Below are positions 55,862 to 64,000 of a stretch of 64,000 nucleotides of DNA, in pieces. Numbering within the stretch: position 1 is the stretch's first letter; the number at the start of each line of letters is the position of its first letter. Below the pieces are notes generated by a model. It was given only the letters and a program-made list of their open reading frames with translations. It made no database searches and was not told the origin of the DNA. The position numbers and the translations under genes were made by a program. Source of the stretch: CAWJLE01 sp963843645 (GTDB taxonomy: Bacteria; Chloroflexota; Anaerolineae; DAOTYC01); contig CAWJLE010000001.1 in the NCBI GenBank assembly GCA_963843645.1, positions 1,178,001-1,242,000 of the forward strand, in the 5' to 3' direction.

Positions 55862-57115
55862 TCATTGCGACGTATCTGCCGGCCGCGTGCCCAAGGTGAC
55901 GGTCGTCTGCATCTTCTGGCCGTCCCGCAGGATGACGATCTGCGCCACCTGGCCCGGCTTGGAGTACTCGTTCAGGTAGTCGAGCAAATCCGCGATCTTG
56001 TTGACCGGGCGATCGTCGACGCTGACCACCACGTCTCCCCCGATGGTAACGGGCTCACCGTTGACGTTGGCTTGCTGCGTGCCACCCTTGAGACCGCCCG
56101 TGGCGGCGGGCCCGTTCGGCGTCACTTCGGTCAGGAGGGCGCCGCGCGTATTGGCCGGCAGATTCATCGCCTGGGCCAGTGACATGGTGAGATCGACGCC
56201 CGTGATGCCGAGCCAGGCGTACTCGTACGTACCGGTTTGAATCAGGCTGGGCACGACCTTCTTCGCCATGTTGATCGGGATGGCAAATCCCACCCCGGCG
56301 CTGTTGCCGGTCTCCGATACGATCAACGTGTTGATGCCGATCACCCGCCCTTGCGCGTCCAACAGCGGCCCGCCTGAGTTGCCCGGGTTGATGGGCGCGT
56401 CCGTCTGCACCATCTCCGTGATGGAGAACTGGCTGGTGCTGGCCTTGAAGGTCCGACCCAGCGCGCTGATGATGCCACGCGTCATGGTGCCCACCTGGCC
56501 GAAGGGGTTGCCGATGGCGATGGCAAACTGACCCACTGTGAGCGCGTCCGAGTCACCCAACACGACGGGGTACAGGGCGGTGGCGGTGGGATCGACCTTC
56601 AACACGGCCAGGTCGCTGTGGGGATCGGCGCCGACGAGGGTTGCTTCCACCGAGACGTCGTCAGCGAAGGTGACTTCGATACGGCTGGAGTTTTCGGCCA
56701 CGTGGTTGTTGGTGACGATGTGGCCGTCGGTGTCCCACACAAAGCCGGAACCCTCGATGGACTGGGCGTACGAGTTCGGCATATTGGGGACGTTGGGCAT
56801 CTGTGGACCCGGTGCCATTTGCGGCAATGCGCTCATGGTCGAGGCGCGCTTCTGGGCGCGGATGTTGACCACGGAGCGATTGAACTGGCGGTACAGGTTG
56901 GCGAGGGTAACTTCTTCAGGCAGAAGGTCAGCCGCGAGCGTCGGAGCAGGCGTGGGCGCCGTCACCGTCGCGGGCGGCGAGTGGGTGCCGTCGACGATCT
57001 GGCCCTGCACGCTCGTTGGTGGTGCAGAGCTGGCGGGCGGGGACACACAGCCGACGAAAACGAGAGACAGGACCACCAACGGAACGATCACCAGGCCAAG
57101 ATTCCTGTGGTTCAT
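55862..57115 (-). CDS. htrA: HtrA/DegP-type serine protease lipoprotein with PDZ domain
   Basis: 417 residues from the ATG at 57115 (GAGGAGG upstream). A signal sequence ends at a lipobox-like VFVGC with C23, so it is probably an outer-face lipoprotein. After a Pro/Thr linker the trypsin-like domain carries His in IVTNNHVAENS, Asp in PHSDLAVLKVD and Ser in INPGNSGGPLLDAQG. A single PDZ domain follows (AWLGITGVDLTMSLAQAMNLPANTRGALLTEVTPNGPA, VSVDDRPVNKIADLLDYL). It degrades or refolds damaged exported proteins. It lacks the heptad array of its stress-gene neighbours. Intact. Confidence 0.93.
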   Translation of the reverse strand: MNHRNLGLVIVPLVVLSLVFVGCVSPPASSAPPTSVQGQIVDGTHSPPATVTAPTPAPTLAADLLPEEVTLANLYRQFNRSVVNIRAQKRASTMSALPQMAPGPQMPNVPNMPNSYAQSIEGSGFVWDTDGHIVTNNHVAENSSRIEVTFADDVSVEATLVGADPHSDLAVLKVDPTATALYPVVLGDSDALTVGQFAIAIGNPFGQVGTMTRGIISALGRTFKASTSQFSITEMVQTDAPINPGNSGGPLLDAQGRVIGINTLIVSETGNSAGVGFAIPINMAKKVVPSLIQTGTYEYAWLGITGVDLTMSLAQAMNLPANTRGALLTEVTPNGPAATGGLKGGTQQANVNGEPVTIGGDVVVSVDDRPVNKIADLLDYLNEYSKPGQVAQIVILRDGQKMQTTVTLGTRPADTSQ

Positions 57116-57180
57116 GCAAAGCCTCCTCTGGCGGCGTACGATACGTGCTCGTTGACTCGTCCGGAAGGAAAACCATAATG

Positions 57181-57212
57181 GGGCGCTCTCGGTTTTGCTG
57201 CCGAGAGCGCCC
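57181..57212. terminator. Strong hairpin between dnaK and htrA
   Basis: GGGCGCTCTCGG (57181-57192) pairs perfectly with CCGAGAGCGCCC (57201-57212) around eight bases, 65 bases past the dnaK stop. On the minus strand it is followed by CATTATGGTTTTCC, a modest T-run, so it is the likely dnaK terminator. Confidence 0.7.
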
Positions 57213-57276
57213 ACGTCGGTATACAATTTGGGTCGTGTCGTTGGCGTCGATGCGGCCGCCATGCGGCCGCGGGAGA

Positions 57277-59208
57277 TCAGACTTCCCGGAATTCGCCCTC
57301 GACCACGTCTTCGCCTTCAGGCCCCGGCTCCGGCGTGCCGTTTCCATGGCCGTGTCCGTTGCCGTTGCCGTAGTCGGTCGGTCCGTAGGACGGGCCGCCG
57401 GCCGGCTGGCCGTACATCTGCTGCGAAATTGAGTAACTGGCCTGCTTCAGGTCTTCGATCGCGGAGCGGATGGCCCCGACGTCGTCACCCTGGGCGATGC
57501 GCTTGAGCTCGTTGATCTTCCCCTCAACGGCAGAACGATCCGCGCTCGGCACCTTGTCGCCCGCGTCCCGCAAAACCTTCTCCATTTGGTAAGCCAGGCT
57601 GTCCGCCTCGTTACGGGCCTCGACCAACGCCTTGCGCTGCTGGTCTTCGGCCGCGTGCCGCCGGGCCGCTTCGTGCAACCGCTCCACTTCGTCCTTCGAC
57701 AGATTCGTGGAGGCCGTGATCGTGATCTTCTGCTCGCGCCCGCTGGCCTTGTCCTTGGCCGACACGTTCAAGATGCCGTTGGCGTCGATGTCGAACGCGA
57801 CCTCGACCTGCGGAATCCCCCTCGGCGCAGGCGGAATACCGTCCAGACGGAACTGCCCGAGCAGCATGTTGTCCGCGGCCATGGGCCGCTCGCCCTGGTA
57901 GACCTTCACGTCGACTGCGGTCTGGCCGTCCTCGGCGGTGCTGAAAACCTGGCTCTTGTGCACCGGGATGGTCGTGTTCGCCTCGATCAGGGGCGTCATC
58001 ACGCCGCCCAGGGTCTCCAGGCCCAGCGTTAGCGGGGTCACGTCGAGCAGAACGACGTCCTGGACCTCACCGGACAGCACGCCTGCCTGCAGCGCCGCGC
58101 CGACTGCCACGACCTCGTCCGGGTTGACGCCCTTGTGGGGCTCTTTGCCATTCGTCAGCTTGCGCACCAGGTCCTGGACCATCGGCATGCGCGTGGCGCC
58201 GCCGACCAGAACGACCTCGTTAACGTCGGATACCTTCAGGCTCGCGTCCTTCAGCGCCTGGTTGAACGGCTGCACACAGCGCTGGACCAGGTCCTCGGTC
58301 AGCTGTTCCAGCTTCGCCCGAGTCAGCTTGAGCTGCAGGTGCTTGGGGCCCGCGGAGTCGGCGGTGATGAACGGCAGGTTGATCTCCGTTTCCATTACGC
58401 TCGACAGCTCGATCTTCGCCTTCTCGGCGGCCTCTTTCAGTCGCTGCAGGGCCATGCGATCCTTGCTCAAATCGATGCCCTGGTCCTTCTTAAACTCGGT
58501 GATCATCCATTCCTGGACGCGCTGATCCCAATCATCGCCGCCGAGATGCGTATCACCGTTGGTCGCTTTGACCTCGACGACTCCCTCGCCGACCTCCAGG
58601 ACCGAGACGTCGAACGTGCCGCCGCCCAGGTCGAAGACCAGAATCGTCTCCAGGTCCTTCTTGTCGAGCCCATACGCCAGCGAGGCCGCGGTCGGCTCGT
58701 TGATGATACGAAGCACTTCCAGCCCGGCGATCTTGCCGGCATCCTTGGTGGCCTGGCGCTGCGAATCGTTGAAATACGCCGGGACGGTAATCACCGCCTG
58801 CCGGACCGGCTCACCCAGGTACGCTTCTGCATCCGTTTTGAGTTTCTGCAAAATCATCGCCGAGATTTCCTGCGGCGTATACGTCTTGCCCGTCTGCGGA
58901 ATGCTGACCCGGGCGTCGCCGTTGGGCCCGCTCACCACTTTGTAGGATACAGTATCCCGCTCCTGGCCCACTTCCTCGTACCGGCGGCCCATGAACCGCT
59001 TGATCGAGTAAATGGTGTTATCCGGGTTCGTGACCGCCTGTCGCTTGGCGGTCTGCCCCACCAGCCGCTCACCGTTCTTTGCAAATGCCACAACCGATGG
59101 AGTCGTGCGCCCGCCCTCGGCGTTCGGGATAACCGTCGGTTCTCCACCCTCCAGCACGGCAATGACCGAGTTGGTCGTTCCCAGATCAATGCCTACGATT
59201 TTCGACAT
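57277..59208 (-). CDS. dnaK: Chaperone protein DnaK (Hsp70)
   Basis: About 643 residues. The ATG at 59208 is chosen from four successive in-frame starts because AAGGGG lies eight bases upstream. KIVGIDLGTTNSVIAVLEGG, VITVPAYFNDSQRQATKDAGKIAGL, VFDLGGGTFDVSVLEV and VVLVGGATRMPMVQ are the nucleotide-binding signatures, followed by the LLDVTPLTLGLETLGG linker-substrate region. The C-terminal tail has a Gly-Asn-His run (GNGNGHGHGNG) before the acidic EGEDVVEGEFREV end. No grpE or dnaJ is adjacent, unlike many dnaK loci. Its promoter carries the four-heptad array. Intact. Confidence 0.97.
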   Translation of the reverse strand: MSKIVGIDLGTTNSVIAVLEGGEPTVIPNAEGGRTTPSVVAFAKNGERLVGQTAKRQAVTNPDNTIYSIKRFMGRRYEEVGQERDTVSYKVVSGPNGDARVSIPQTGKTYTPQEISAMILQKLKTDAEAYLGEPVRQAVITVPAYFNDSQRQATKDAGKIAGLEVLRIINEPTAASLAYGLDKKDLETILVFDLGGGTFDVSVLEVGEGVVEVKATNGDTHLGGDDWDQRVQEWMITEFKKDQGIDLSKDRMALQRLKEAAEKAKIELSSVMETEINLPFITADSAGPKHLQLKLTRAKLEQLTEDLVQRCVQPFNQALKDASLKVSDVNEVVLVGGATRMPMVQDLVRKLTNGKEPHKGVNPDEVVAVGAALQAGVLSGEVQDVVLLDVTPLTLGLETLGGVMTPLIEANTTIPVHKSQVFSTAEDGQTAVDVKVYQGERPMAADNMLLGQFRLDGIPPAPRGIPQVEVAFDIDANGILNVSAKDKASGREQKITITASTNLSKDEVERLHEAARRHAAEDQQRKALVEARNEADSLAYQMEKVLRDAGDKVPSADRSAVEGKINELKRIAQGDDVGAIRSAIEDLKQASYSISQQMYGQPAGGPSYGPTDYGNGNGHGHGNGTPEPGPEGEDVVEGEFREV

Positions 59209-59266
59209 CATCATCACCCCTTCATCACGTTGTATGACTTGGCCATAACAACTTAATTGCGACTCC

Positions 59267-59322
59267 AGTATAGGATGATCATGTCAGAGCGGTGTTAGAG
59301 CATTGTTAGACTTGTATTAGAG
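59267..59322 (-). promoter_or_regulatory. dnaK promoter with four 11-base-phased heptads
   Basis: Minus-strand heptads CTCTAAT (59322-59316), GTCTAAC (59311-59305), CTCTAAC (59300-59294) and CTCTGAC (59289-59283), period 11. TATACT (59272-59267) starts 17 bases after the start of the last heptad. Predicted leader about 50 bases. Confidence 0.82.
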
Positions 59323-59328
59323 AACGCA

Positions 59329-59353
59329 GGCCGAAAGAAGGATCCTTTCGGCC
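59329..59353. repeat. Hairpin upstream of the dnaK heptad array
   Basis: GGCCGAAAG (59329-59337) pairs with CTTTCGGCC (59345-59353) around seven bases. It may be a second stop for ndk transcripts before the dnaK promoter. Confidence 0.55.
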
Positions 59354-59360
59354 GGTCCGA

Positions 59361-59407
59361 GGGCGTTTCGAGGCTGCTGTACGATCGAGTATCTGAGCGA
59401 AACGCCC
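59361..59407 (-). terminator. Terminator-like hairpin after ndk
   Basis: GGGCGTTTCG (59361-59370) and CGAAACGCCC (59398-59407) are perfect inverse copies around 27 bases, starting seven bases past the ndk stop. There is no clear T-run, so termination is probable rather than certain. Confidence 0.55.
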
Positions 59408-59413
59408 CGAACT

Positions 59414-59872
59414 CTACTCCACTTGTTCGTACACCCAACGGTCGAGGACGCGTGGATATGACAGGATCTCCGCCGGCGTGAAAAACAGGCTGATTTCTGT
59501 GGCGGCGGACTCGGGCGAGTCCGAGCCGTGGATCAGGTTGCGGCCCATGTCCAGCGCGAAGTCACCGCGGATCGTCCCCGGCTCGGCGCGGACCGGGTCG
59601 GTCGCGCCCATGACGCGCCGGACCACCTCGATGGCGCGGGCGCCCTCCACGACCATGACCACGACCGGCCCTGAGGTGATGTACTGAATCAACCCCTCGA
59701 AGAAAGGCTTCCCCTGGTGTACTGCATAGTGGCGCCGGGCCAGGTCCGGCGTGATCTGCATCAGTTTCATAGCGGCCAACTGCAGACCGCGCTTTTCGAG
59801 TCGATCTACGATGGTGCCGCTCAGACCGCGCTGCACGCCATCGGGTTTGATGATAACCAGCGTCTTTTCCAC
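59414..59872 (-). CDS. ndk: Nucleoside diphosphate kinase
   Basis: About 152 residues. GTG at 59872 chosen because it gives VEKTLVIIKPDGVQRGL, the family start, and GGAG lies six bases upstream; a GTG four codons earlier is possible. The active-site histidine is in GRNLIHGSDSPESA, and GATDPVRAEPGTIRGDFA is the nucleotide-binding loop. It balances NTP pools by phosphate exchange in the cytoplasm. It lies about 40 bases downstream of the PDWL/TPR gene and is probably co-transcribed with it. Intact. Confidence 0.96.
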   Translation of the reverse strand: MEKTLVIIKPDGVQRGLSGTIVDRLEKRGLQLAAMKLMQITPDLARRHYAVHQGKPFFEGLIQYITSGPVVVMVVEGARAIEVVRRVMGATDPVRAEPGTIRGDFALDMGRNLIHGSDSPESAATEISLFFTPAEILSYPRVLDRWVYEQVE

Positions 59873-59912
59873 ACCACTCTCCACTCGAGCTATTGACTGT
59901 CAGCTAATCTGC

Positions 59913-62900
59913 TCAGTACAGCAGCGACAATGCTTTCTGGTAGGCGCTCAGCGCCTGTTCCAGTTGTCCGCCTTTGAAATAAGCATCGCCGAGCAACTGA
60001 TACGCCTGCCGTGTTTGAACGCCCGAATCTACAGCCGATTTCAGGTACTCGGCGACCTCGGGAACCATTTCGTTCGCTTCCAGGAGTTTCTGGCTCTGCG
60101 CAAAGGCGCCTTCGTGGTTGCCGACGCTGGCGTATGCCTGGGTCAGCTTCCACCGCGTCAGGAAATCCTTGGGATTGTTCTGCACGGCGTTTTCGTATCC
60201 CGCGATGATCGTGGCATCGATCGTCTTCTCGGGTGCAGTGTCGACCGCCGGGGCCGGCTCGGCCGCTTCCGGCGCTTCCTCGCCGGCATCCGCCTCGTCG
60301 CCCAGCTCGTCCAACCAGTCCGGCGCGATGTCCGCGCCGGCTTCGGCTGCAGGAGTTGCCGCCGGTGTGGGTTCCGGGGCGACGCGACTCTCCGCCAGTT
60401 GTTGCACCCACTCGGGCTTGCCCTCCGCGGCAGCTTCTGCCTCAGCTTCAGGCGTGGCTGTCTCTCCGCGCGCCCGGCGCAAGATCTTCATCCAGGTGGG
60501 GACTTCTTCGCTGGCGGCGGGTGCCGGCGTGGCTTCCGCTGCGAGCGCGGCGGCTTTCACTGGGGCCGAGCCTTCCGGCAGGATCGCCTCGGCCAGTCCG
60601 TCCGCCCGCAAGATATCGAGCCAATCCAGCGCCGGCTTGGTCTCGGCGGCCGCCGGAGGCTCCGCAACGGGTGCAGCTTCCGCCGCGGGTGCTTTCGCAA
60701 TGGGTGCGGCTGCATCTTCCGCGGCCGGGCCCGCCTCCGCTGCCGCAGGCTCGGTAACAGGAGTGGTTGCCTCGGGCTGGGTCGACTCTGTCGCCGTTGG
60801 AGGCTCGGCAACGGGCGCAGCTTCCGTGGGCGCCTCTTCCGCCGCCGGTGGCTCCGCAATCGGTTCAGCTTCCGCTGGCTGGCCCGCCTCTTCCTCTGTC
60901 GGGTTGGCTTCGGCCGCCGGAGGCTCCGCAGCAGGTGCAGCTTCGACGGGTGAGGCCGCCTCTTCCGCCGCCGGTGGCTCCGCAATGGGCACGATTTCTG
61001 TCGGCGGGGCCGCCTCTTCATCCGTCAGGTCGGATTCCGCCACCGGTGGCTCTGCAACCGGTTCAGCTTCTGCAGGCGGGGCCGCTGCTTCCGGCGCCGG
61101 TGGCTCAGCAACCGGCGCGGCTTCCACAGGCGGAGCGGCCTCTTCAACCGTGCTCGCCTCGATCAGCCCCTCTTCCATCGCTGCCTGCCGCAGCCAATCC
61201 GGAATCTCCTCGACCTCCGGCTGAACGGATTCCACCTGAGCTGCCGTCTCTTCCGGAACCAATCCGGCTTCTTCCAGGTTTGCCTGTGACACGGCGCCTA
61301 ATTCCTGGCCGCGCAGGATACGCTTCCAGGAGGGTTCCTGCTCGGCGGGCGGCTCGGAATCTGCACCCTCCTCGCGAAGCAGGCGCAGCCAATCGGGGGT
61401 TTCATCTGCCTCTGCGGCAGGCTCCTCAGTCTCCGCCGGAGCTTCGACCGGCGGCGTTTGCTCGGCCATCAGACCGGCGGCGGCCAGTTGTTCCTCGGAC
61501 GGCAGATCGGACTCCAGGCCCTCCTCGCGGAGCAGACGCAGCCAATCGGGAACCTCTTCTTCGGCTTCCGCGGCCTCGGCCGGCGGAACCGCCGCTTCCT
61601 CTGGCTCCCCGGCAGGCGTTTTATCGGAAAGATCCTCGTCTTCCGGCGCCGCGTCTTTCAACCAGTCGGGGATTCCCTCCGGTTCTTCTGACTCGCCCGG
61701 GAACTCCTCTTCCTCGGCGATGAGAGCCGGAGTTTCGGAGGCGCCGCTGCGCTCCCTGGCCCACGCCTCACGCAGCCAATCCGGTATTTGATCCTCTTCG
61801 AGCAGGTCTGTCAATTCACCGAGATCCTCGGCTTCTGGCCCAGGTTCTTGGGTGGTTTCTGGCTCAGGCTGCGATTCGATGTCGGCGGCGACTGGTTCGG
61901 CGGGAAGCTCATCCTCAAGGCCTTCCTCGCGGAGAATTCGACGCCACGCCGGTTCCATCCCTTCGCCTTCGGCCTCGGGCGCTTCGCCTCCGGTCACTTC
62001 AGCTTCGCCGGCTTCCTCTGCCTCGGCCGCATCGGGAGCCGTCGCTTCGACCGGAACTTCCTCGTCTTCAGCGGCTTCGGTCATCCATTCCGGCAGTTCT
62101 TCCTCGCTGCTCTCTTCTGCGCTCTCTTCGGGTTCGGCCGTGACGGCTTCGGCAGGCTGATCGCCAACTTCTGTCAACCAGGGCGGCAGATCCTCCTCGT
62201 CGCCCTCGGCCGTGGCCTCGATGTCCTCGGCCGCCGTGGCGTCCGGCGCCGCAGGCGCAGCCTCGGCTTTCTCCGCCTCGGCCAGCTCATCCATGCGGAC
62301 CTTCTTCAGCCAGTCGGGCAGGTCGCTGGTCTCCAGAGTGGGTTCTTCCGCAGAAACCGGGGCAGCAGCGGGCACGGTTGCCGCCGTGGCTCCCATGACG
62401 ATGGCGTCGGCGGCCGGCAGTGAAAGGTCTTCCGCGGGCGCTCCCGAATCGGGCGTCGCTTCATGCAGCCACGCCGGGACTTCCTCCTCCTCGGCGGCTT
62501 CAGTGCCATTCTCCGCCGGGGCGGCCGGAGCCGACGTGGGTGCTGCAGCCGGCGCCTCGCCCATGCGCGTCAACATGACGGACACGCGGGGGATCAGCGT
62601 GGACTCGCCCAGCAATTGGGTGCCAGTTCGCCTTCCGGGTCGACCATGCGCACCCGCTGCAGGTGGGTTTCGCCCTCGTCCTCGCGGTCGCTGCGCATCC
62701 AGGTCTCTGCCAGGATCAGATTGGCCTTCAGGCAATAGGGCAGTTTGTTGAGGGCGCTCTGGCACACCTCGACGGAGCGAATCATCTGGCCGTCTCGCCA
62801 CAATGCTTCTGCCAGCGAGACTTCCACATCGACCTGATCCGGATTCTCGCGCAGCAACGTCTCAAATTCATCGGCTGCCTGGGTGTACAGCCCGCCACGC

Positions 62901-63323
62901 AGGTAGATCCGGCCCAACCCTGCCGGGTCAGTTTCAGTCTGGTCGGTTCTCCGCCCTGAAGCTTCAACAGGCGGTTCAACTCGGAGCGGATCGCCGTCTG
63001 GCTCGGCGCAAGATCGAACGCCTCACGCATCTGCAATACAGCGCTGGCAAGGTCGCCCTTAGCTTCGAACATCTTGCTCATGCCGAGGCGGGCCTTAACG
63101 TTCTCGGGATCGACGCTCAGAACGCGCGCGAACAAATCCGAGGCTTCATCGTATTGCCCTTTGCCGAGGCAGGCCTCCGCCAGAAGACCATAGGCTTCGA
63201 CGTATTTGGGATAGTGCTGGAGGATGTACCGACCGGTGACCAGAGCTTCATCGTAGGTCCCATCCTTGATGAGGTCCCGGACCTCGTCACAGTAGCTCTT
63301 CAGACTGAAGCCTGAGCCATCAT
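59913..63323 (-). CDS. TPR protein with about 15 PDWL-type motifs in a low-complexity middle (frameshifts)
   Basis: About 1130 residues. AAAGGAGGAA precedes tandem ATGs at 63323/63320. One indel just after the start joins MAQASV to KSYCDEVRDLIKDGTYDEALVTG, and N-terminal TPRs follow (YDEASDLFARVLSVDPENVKARLG, TQAADEFETLLRENPDQVDVEVSLAEALW), with frame changes near 62940 and 62610. The middle 750 residues are Ala/Glu/Pro-rich and contain about 15 spaced motifs of the form (I/L/V)-P-(D/E/A)-W-(L/M/K), such as VPDWLRLLREEGLES. C-terminal TPRs close the protein (TRWKLTQAYASVGNHEGAFAQ, YFKGGQLEQALSAYQKAL). No signal peptide. Probably an interaction scaffold; function unknown. Confidence 0.8.
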
Positions 63324-63422
63324 TTCCTCCTTTCGATCGTCAAAGGGCGCCAGGCGACCTTTTCCACCGTAAGGGTCGAATAGAATGCAGACGGATAACG
63401 GCGAAAGCGACGCCTACGTCAT

Positions 63423-63451
63423 ATTATGCAACTTTTCCATGGAAATGTCAA
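63423..63451 (-). promoter_or_regulatory. Sigma70-type promoter for the PDWL/TPR-ndk transcript
   Basis: Minus strand perfect TTGACA (63451-63446), 17-base spacer, CATAAT (63428-63423). It overlaps the stop codon of the upstream FemAB-type gene and lies about 95 bases before the TPR gene start. Confidence 0.75.
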
Positions 63452-64000
63452 TATTGGGTAAAAGCCATCTGCCAGCTTCTACGTGCGTATGGCTGGCTCA
63501 GATGCCTGCCTCGGTTCCTTCGGCGGGTCGGCGCGATCCGGCGCAAAAACGCCAGGTAGCGTGGCAGAATGGCCGGAACAGCCGAGAAAAGCGGGCGGCT
63601 GGTCGGGAAATCATATGCGCCGATGTGACGCACTAGGCGGGCGCCCAGTCCCTGCTTGAATCGATAGACGCCCCACATGGGATCGCTCTCTACCGGCTCA
63701 TCGGGCGCCCCCCACAGATCGTAGACGACGCATCCCCGCGCCGTGGACAGCCGGATCGCTTCCCACTGGAGCAGGTAATTGGGCATCAGCGTCTCGGCCT
63801 TCGCCCGACGAGGCTCCGTACATGTACCAGGCTCGTGTCCAAAGAAGAACAGGATCACAGCGGCGAGAGTCTGGCCCTCCAACTCCGCCAGAAGCATAAC
63901 GGCCCGGTCGTGCTCCAGGAAACTCTGCCACACATCCCGATAGTACTCGAACGGCCTGATCAGGAAATCGATCGCGGACGCCGGTCTCCTGGTACAGCCG
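63448..64000 (-). CDS. FemAB/FemX-type peptidyltransferase (partial, one frameshift)
   Basis: Only the C-terminal part is in the window; the 5' end lies beyond the right edge. FLEHDRAVMLLAELEGQTLAAVILFFFGHE, then after a frame change near 63815 MPNYLLQWEAIRLSTARGCVVYDLWGAPDE and DPMWGVYRFKQGLGARLVRHIGAYDFP form the second GNAT-like half of FemAB proteins. These add amino acids from aminoacyl-tRNA to lipid II, or do related peptide-bond formation. The C-terminal tail is basic (RRIAPTRRRNRGRH). Wall cross-bridge synthesis is the family role and is not proven here. Confidence 0.78.
   Translation of the reverse strand, partial: GCTRRPASAIDFLIRPFEYYRDVWQSFLEHDRAVMLLAELEGQTLAAVILFFFGHEPGTCTEPRRAKAETLMPNYLLQWEAIRLSTARGCVVYDLWGAPDEPVESDPMWGVYRFKQGLGARLVRHIGAYDFPTSRPLFSAVPAILPRYLAFLRRIAPTRRRNRGRHLSQPYARRSWQMAFTQY

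Noticed and set aside
55177..59322. Heptad arrays considered as CIRCE (HrcA) or HAIR (HspR) operators
   Set aside because: CIRCE and HAIR are inverted repeats with fixed different sequences. These are direct repeats of YTCTRAY with an 11-base period.

Overview
The window is high-GC bacterial chromosome with no rRNA, tRNA, phage, IS element or CRISPR that I can recognise. Secreted proteins with long Pro/Thr or Ala/Thr linkers, an NBR1-type Ig-like (FW) domain protein, a DUF2723 membrane protein, B12-binding radical SAM paralogues and a TPR protein with repeated PDWL motifs together suggest Chloroflexota (Anaerolineae or a relative); this is inference, not proof. Many conserved genes are broken by single-base frame changes (rimI, murJ, the nucleoside-type ABC genes, a YfhO protein and others), while lon, dnaK, htrA, tsaB and ndk are intact. 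I read most breaks as uncorrected indels in a draft assembly and annotate those genes across the break.

Layout. 1-13.6 kb (minus strand): a cell-surface locus with an O-antigen-ligase-like protein carrying C-terminal TPRs, four glycosyltransferases, three tandem B12-binding radical SAM paralogues and a secreted three-repeat protein; short ATGA/GTGA overlaps show tight coupling in the glycosyltransferase part. 13.9-17.1 kb (plus): a fourth radical SAM gene coupled to a sugar-type solute-binding lipoprotein. 17.1-20.8 kb (minus): tsaE, tsaB, rimI and a DUF2723 membrane protein behind a strong sigma70 promoter. 20.9-21.6 kb: a metallophosphoesterase. 21.6-27.9 kb (minus): a BMP/nucleoside-type ABC transporter whose binding protein carries two tandem BMP domains. 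28.4-33.3 kb (plus): two membrane metallophosphoesterases, a MtaA/CmuA-type uroporphyrinogen-decarboxylase-fold protein and a class V aminotransferase, closed by a terminator. 33.5-42.1 kb (plus): a thioredoxin-thioredoxin-CcdA fusion, an AlaX-type editing protein, an MBL-fold protein, signal peptidase I, a trypsin-like protease with a stand-alone copy of its N-terminal domain, and a YfhO membrane protein converging on murJ. 43.7-52.4 kb (plus): a catabolic cluster with two FadR-type regulators, a cyclase-family hydrolase, a creatininase-family hydrolase and a complete Liv-type ABC importer. 52.5-64 kb (minus): lon, hsp20, htrA, dnaK, ndk, the PDWL/TPR protein and a FemAB-type transferase.

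The most striking signal is regulatory. Upstream of lon, hsp20 and dnaK, and nowhere else that I saw, there are four copies of a heptad YTCTRAY repeated every 11 bases, and in all three cases the -10 hexamer begins exactly 17 bases after the start of the last heptad, with no TTGACA-like -35. This has the geometry of an OmpR/PhoB-type activator site placed on three heat-shock genes. I do not recognise it as a described heat-shock operator (it is neither CIRCE nor HAIR).

Other points of interest are a dispersed short palindrome built on CCGAAGTTTC, the double BMP-domain protein, metallophosphoesterases with altered catalytic motifs, and TTG start codons shared by the three radical SAM paralogues.
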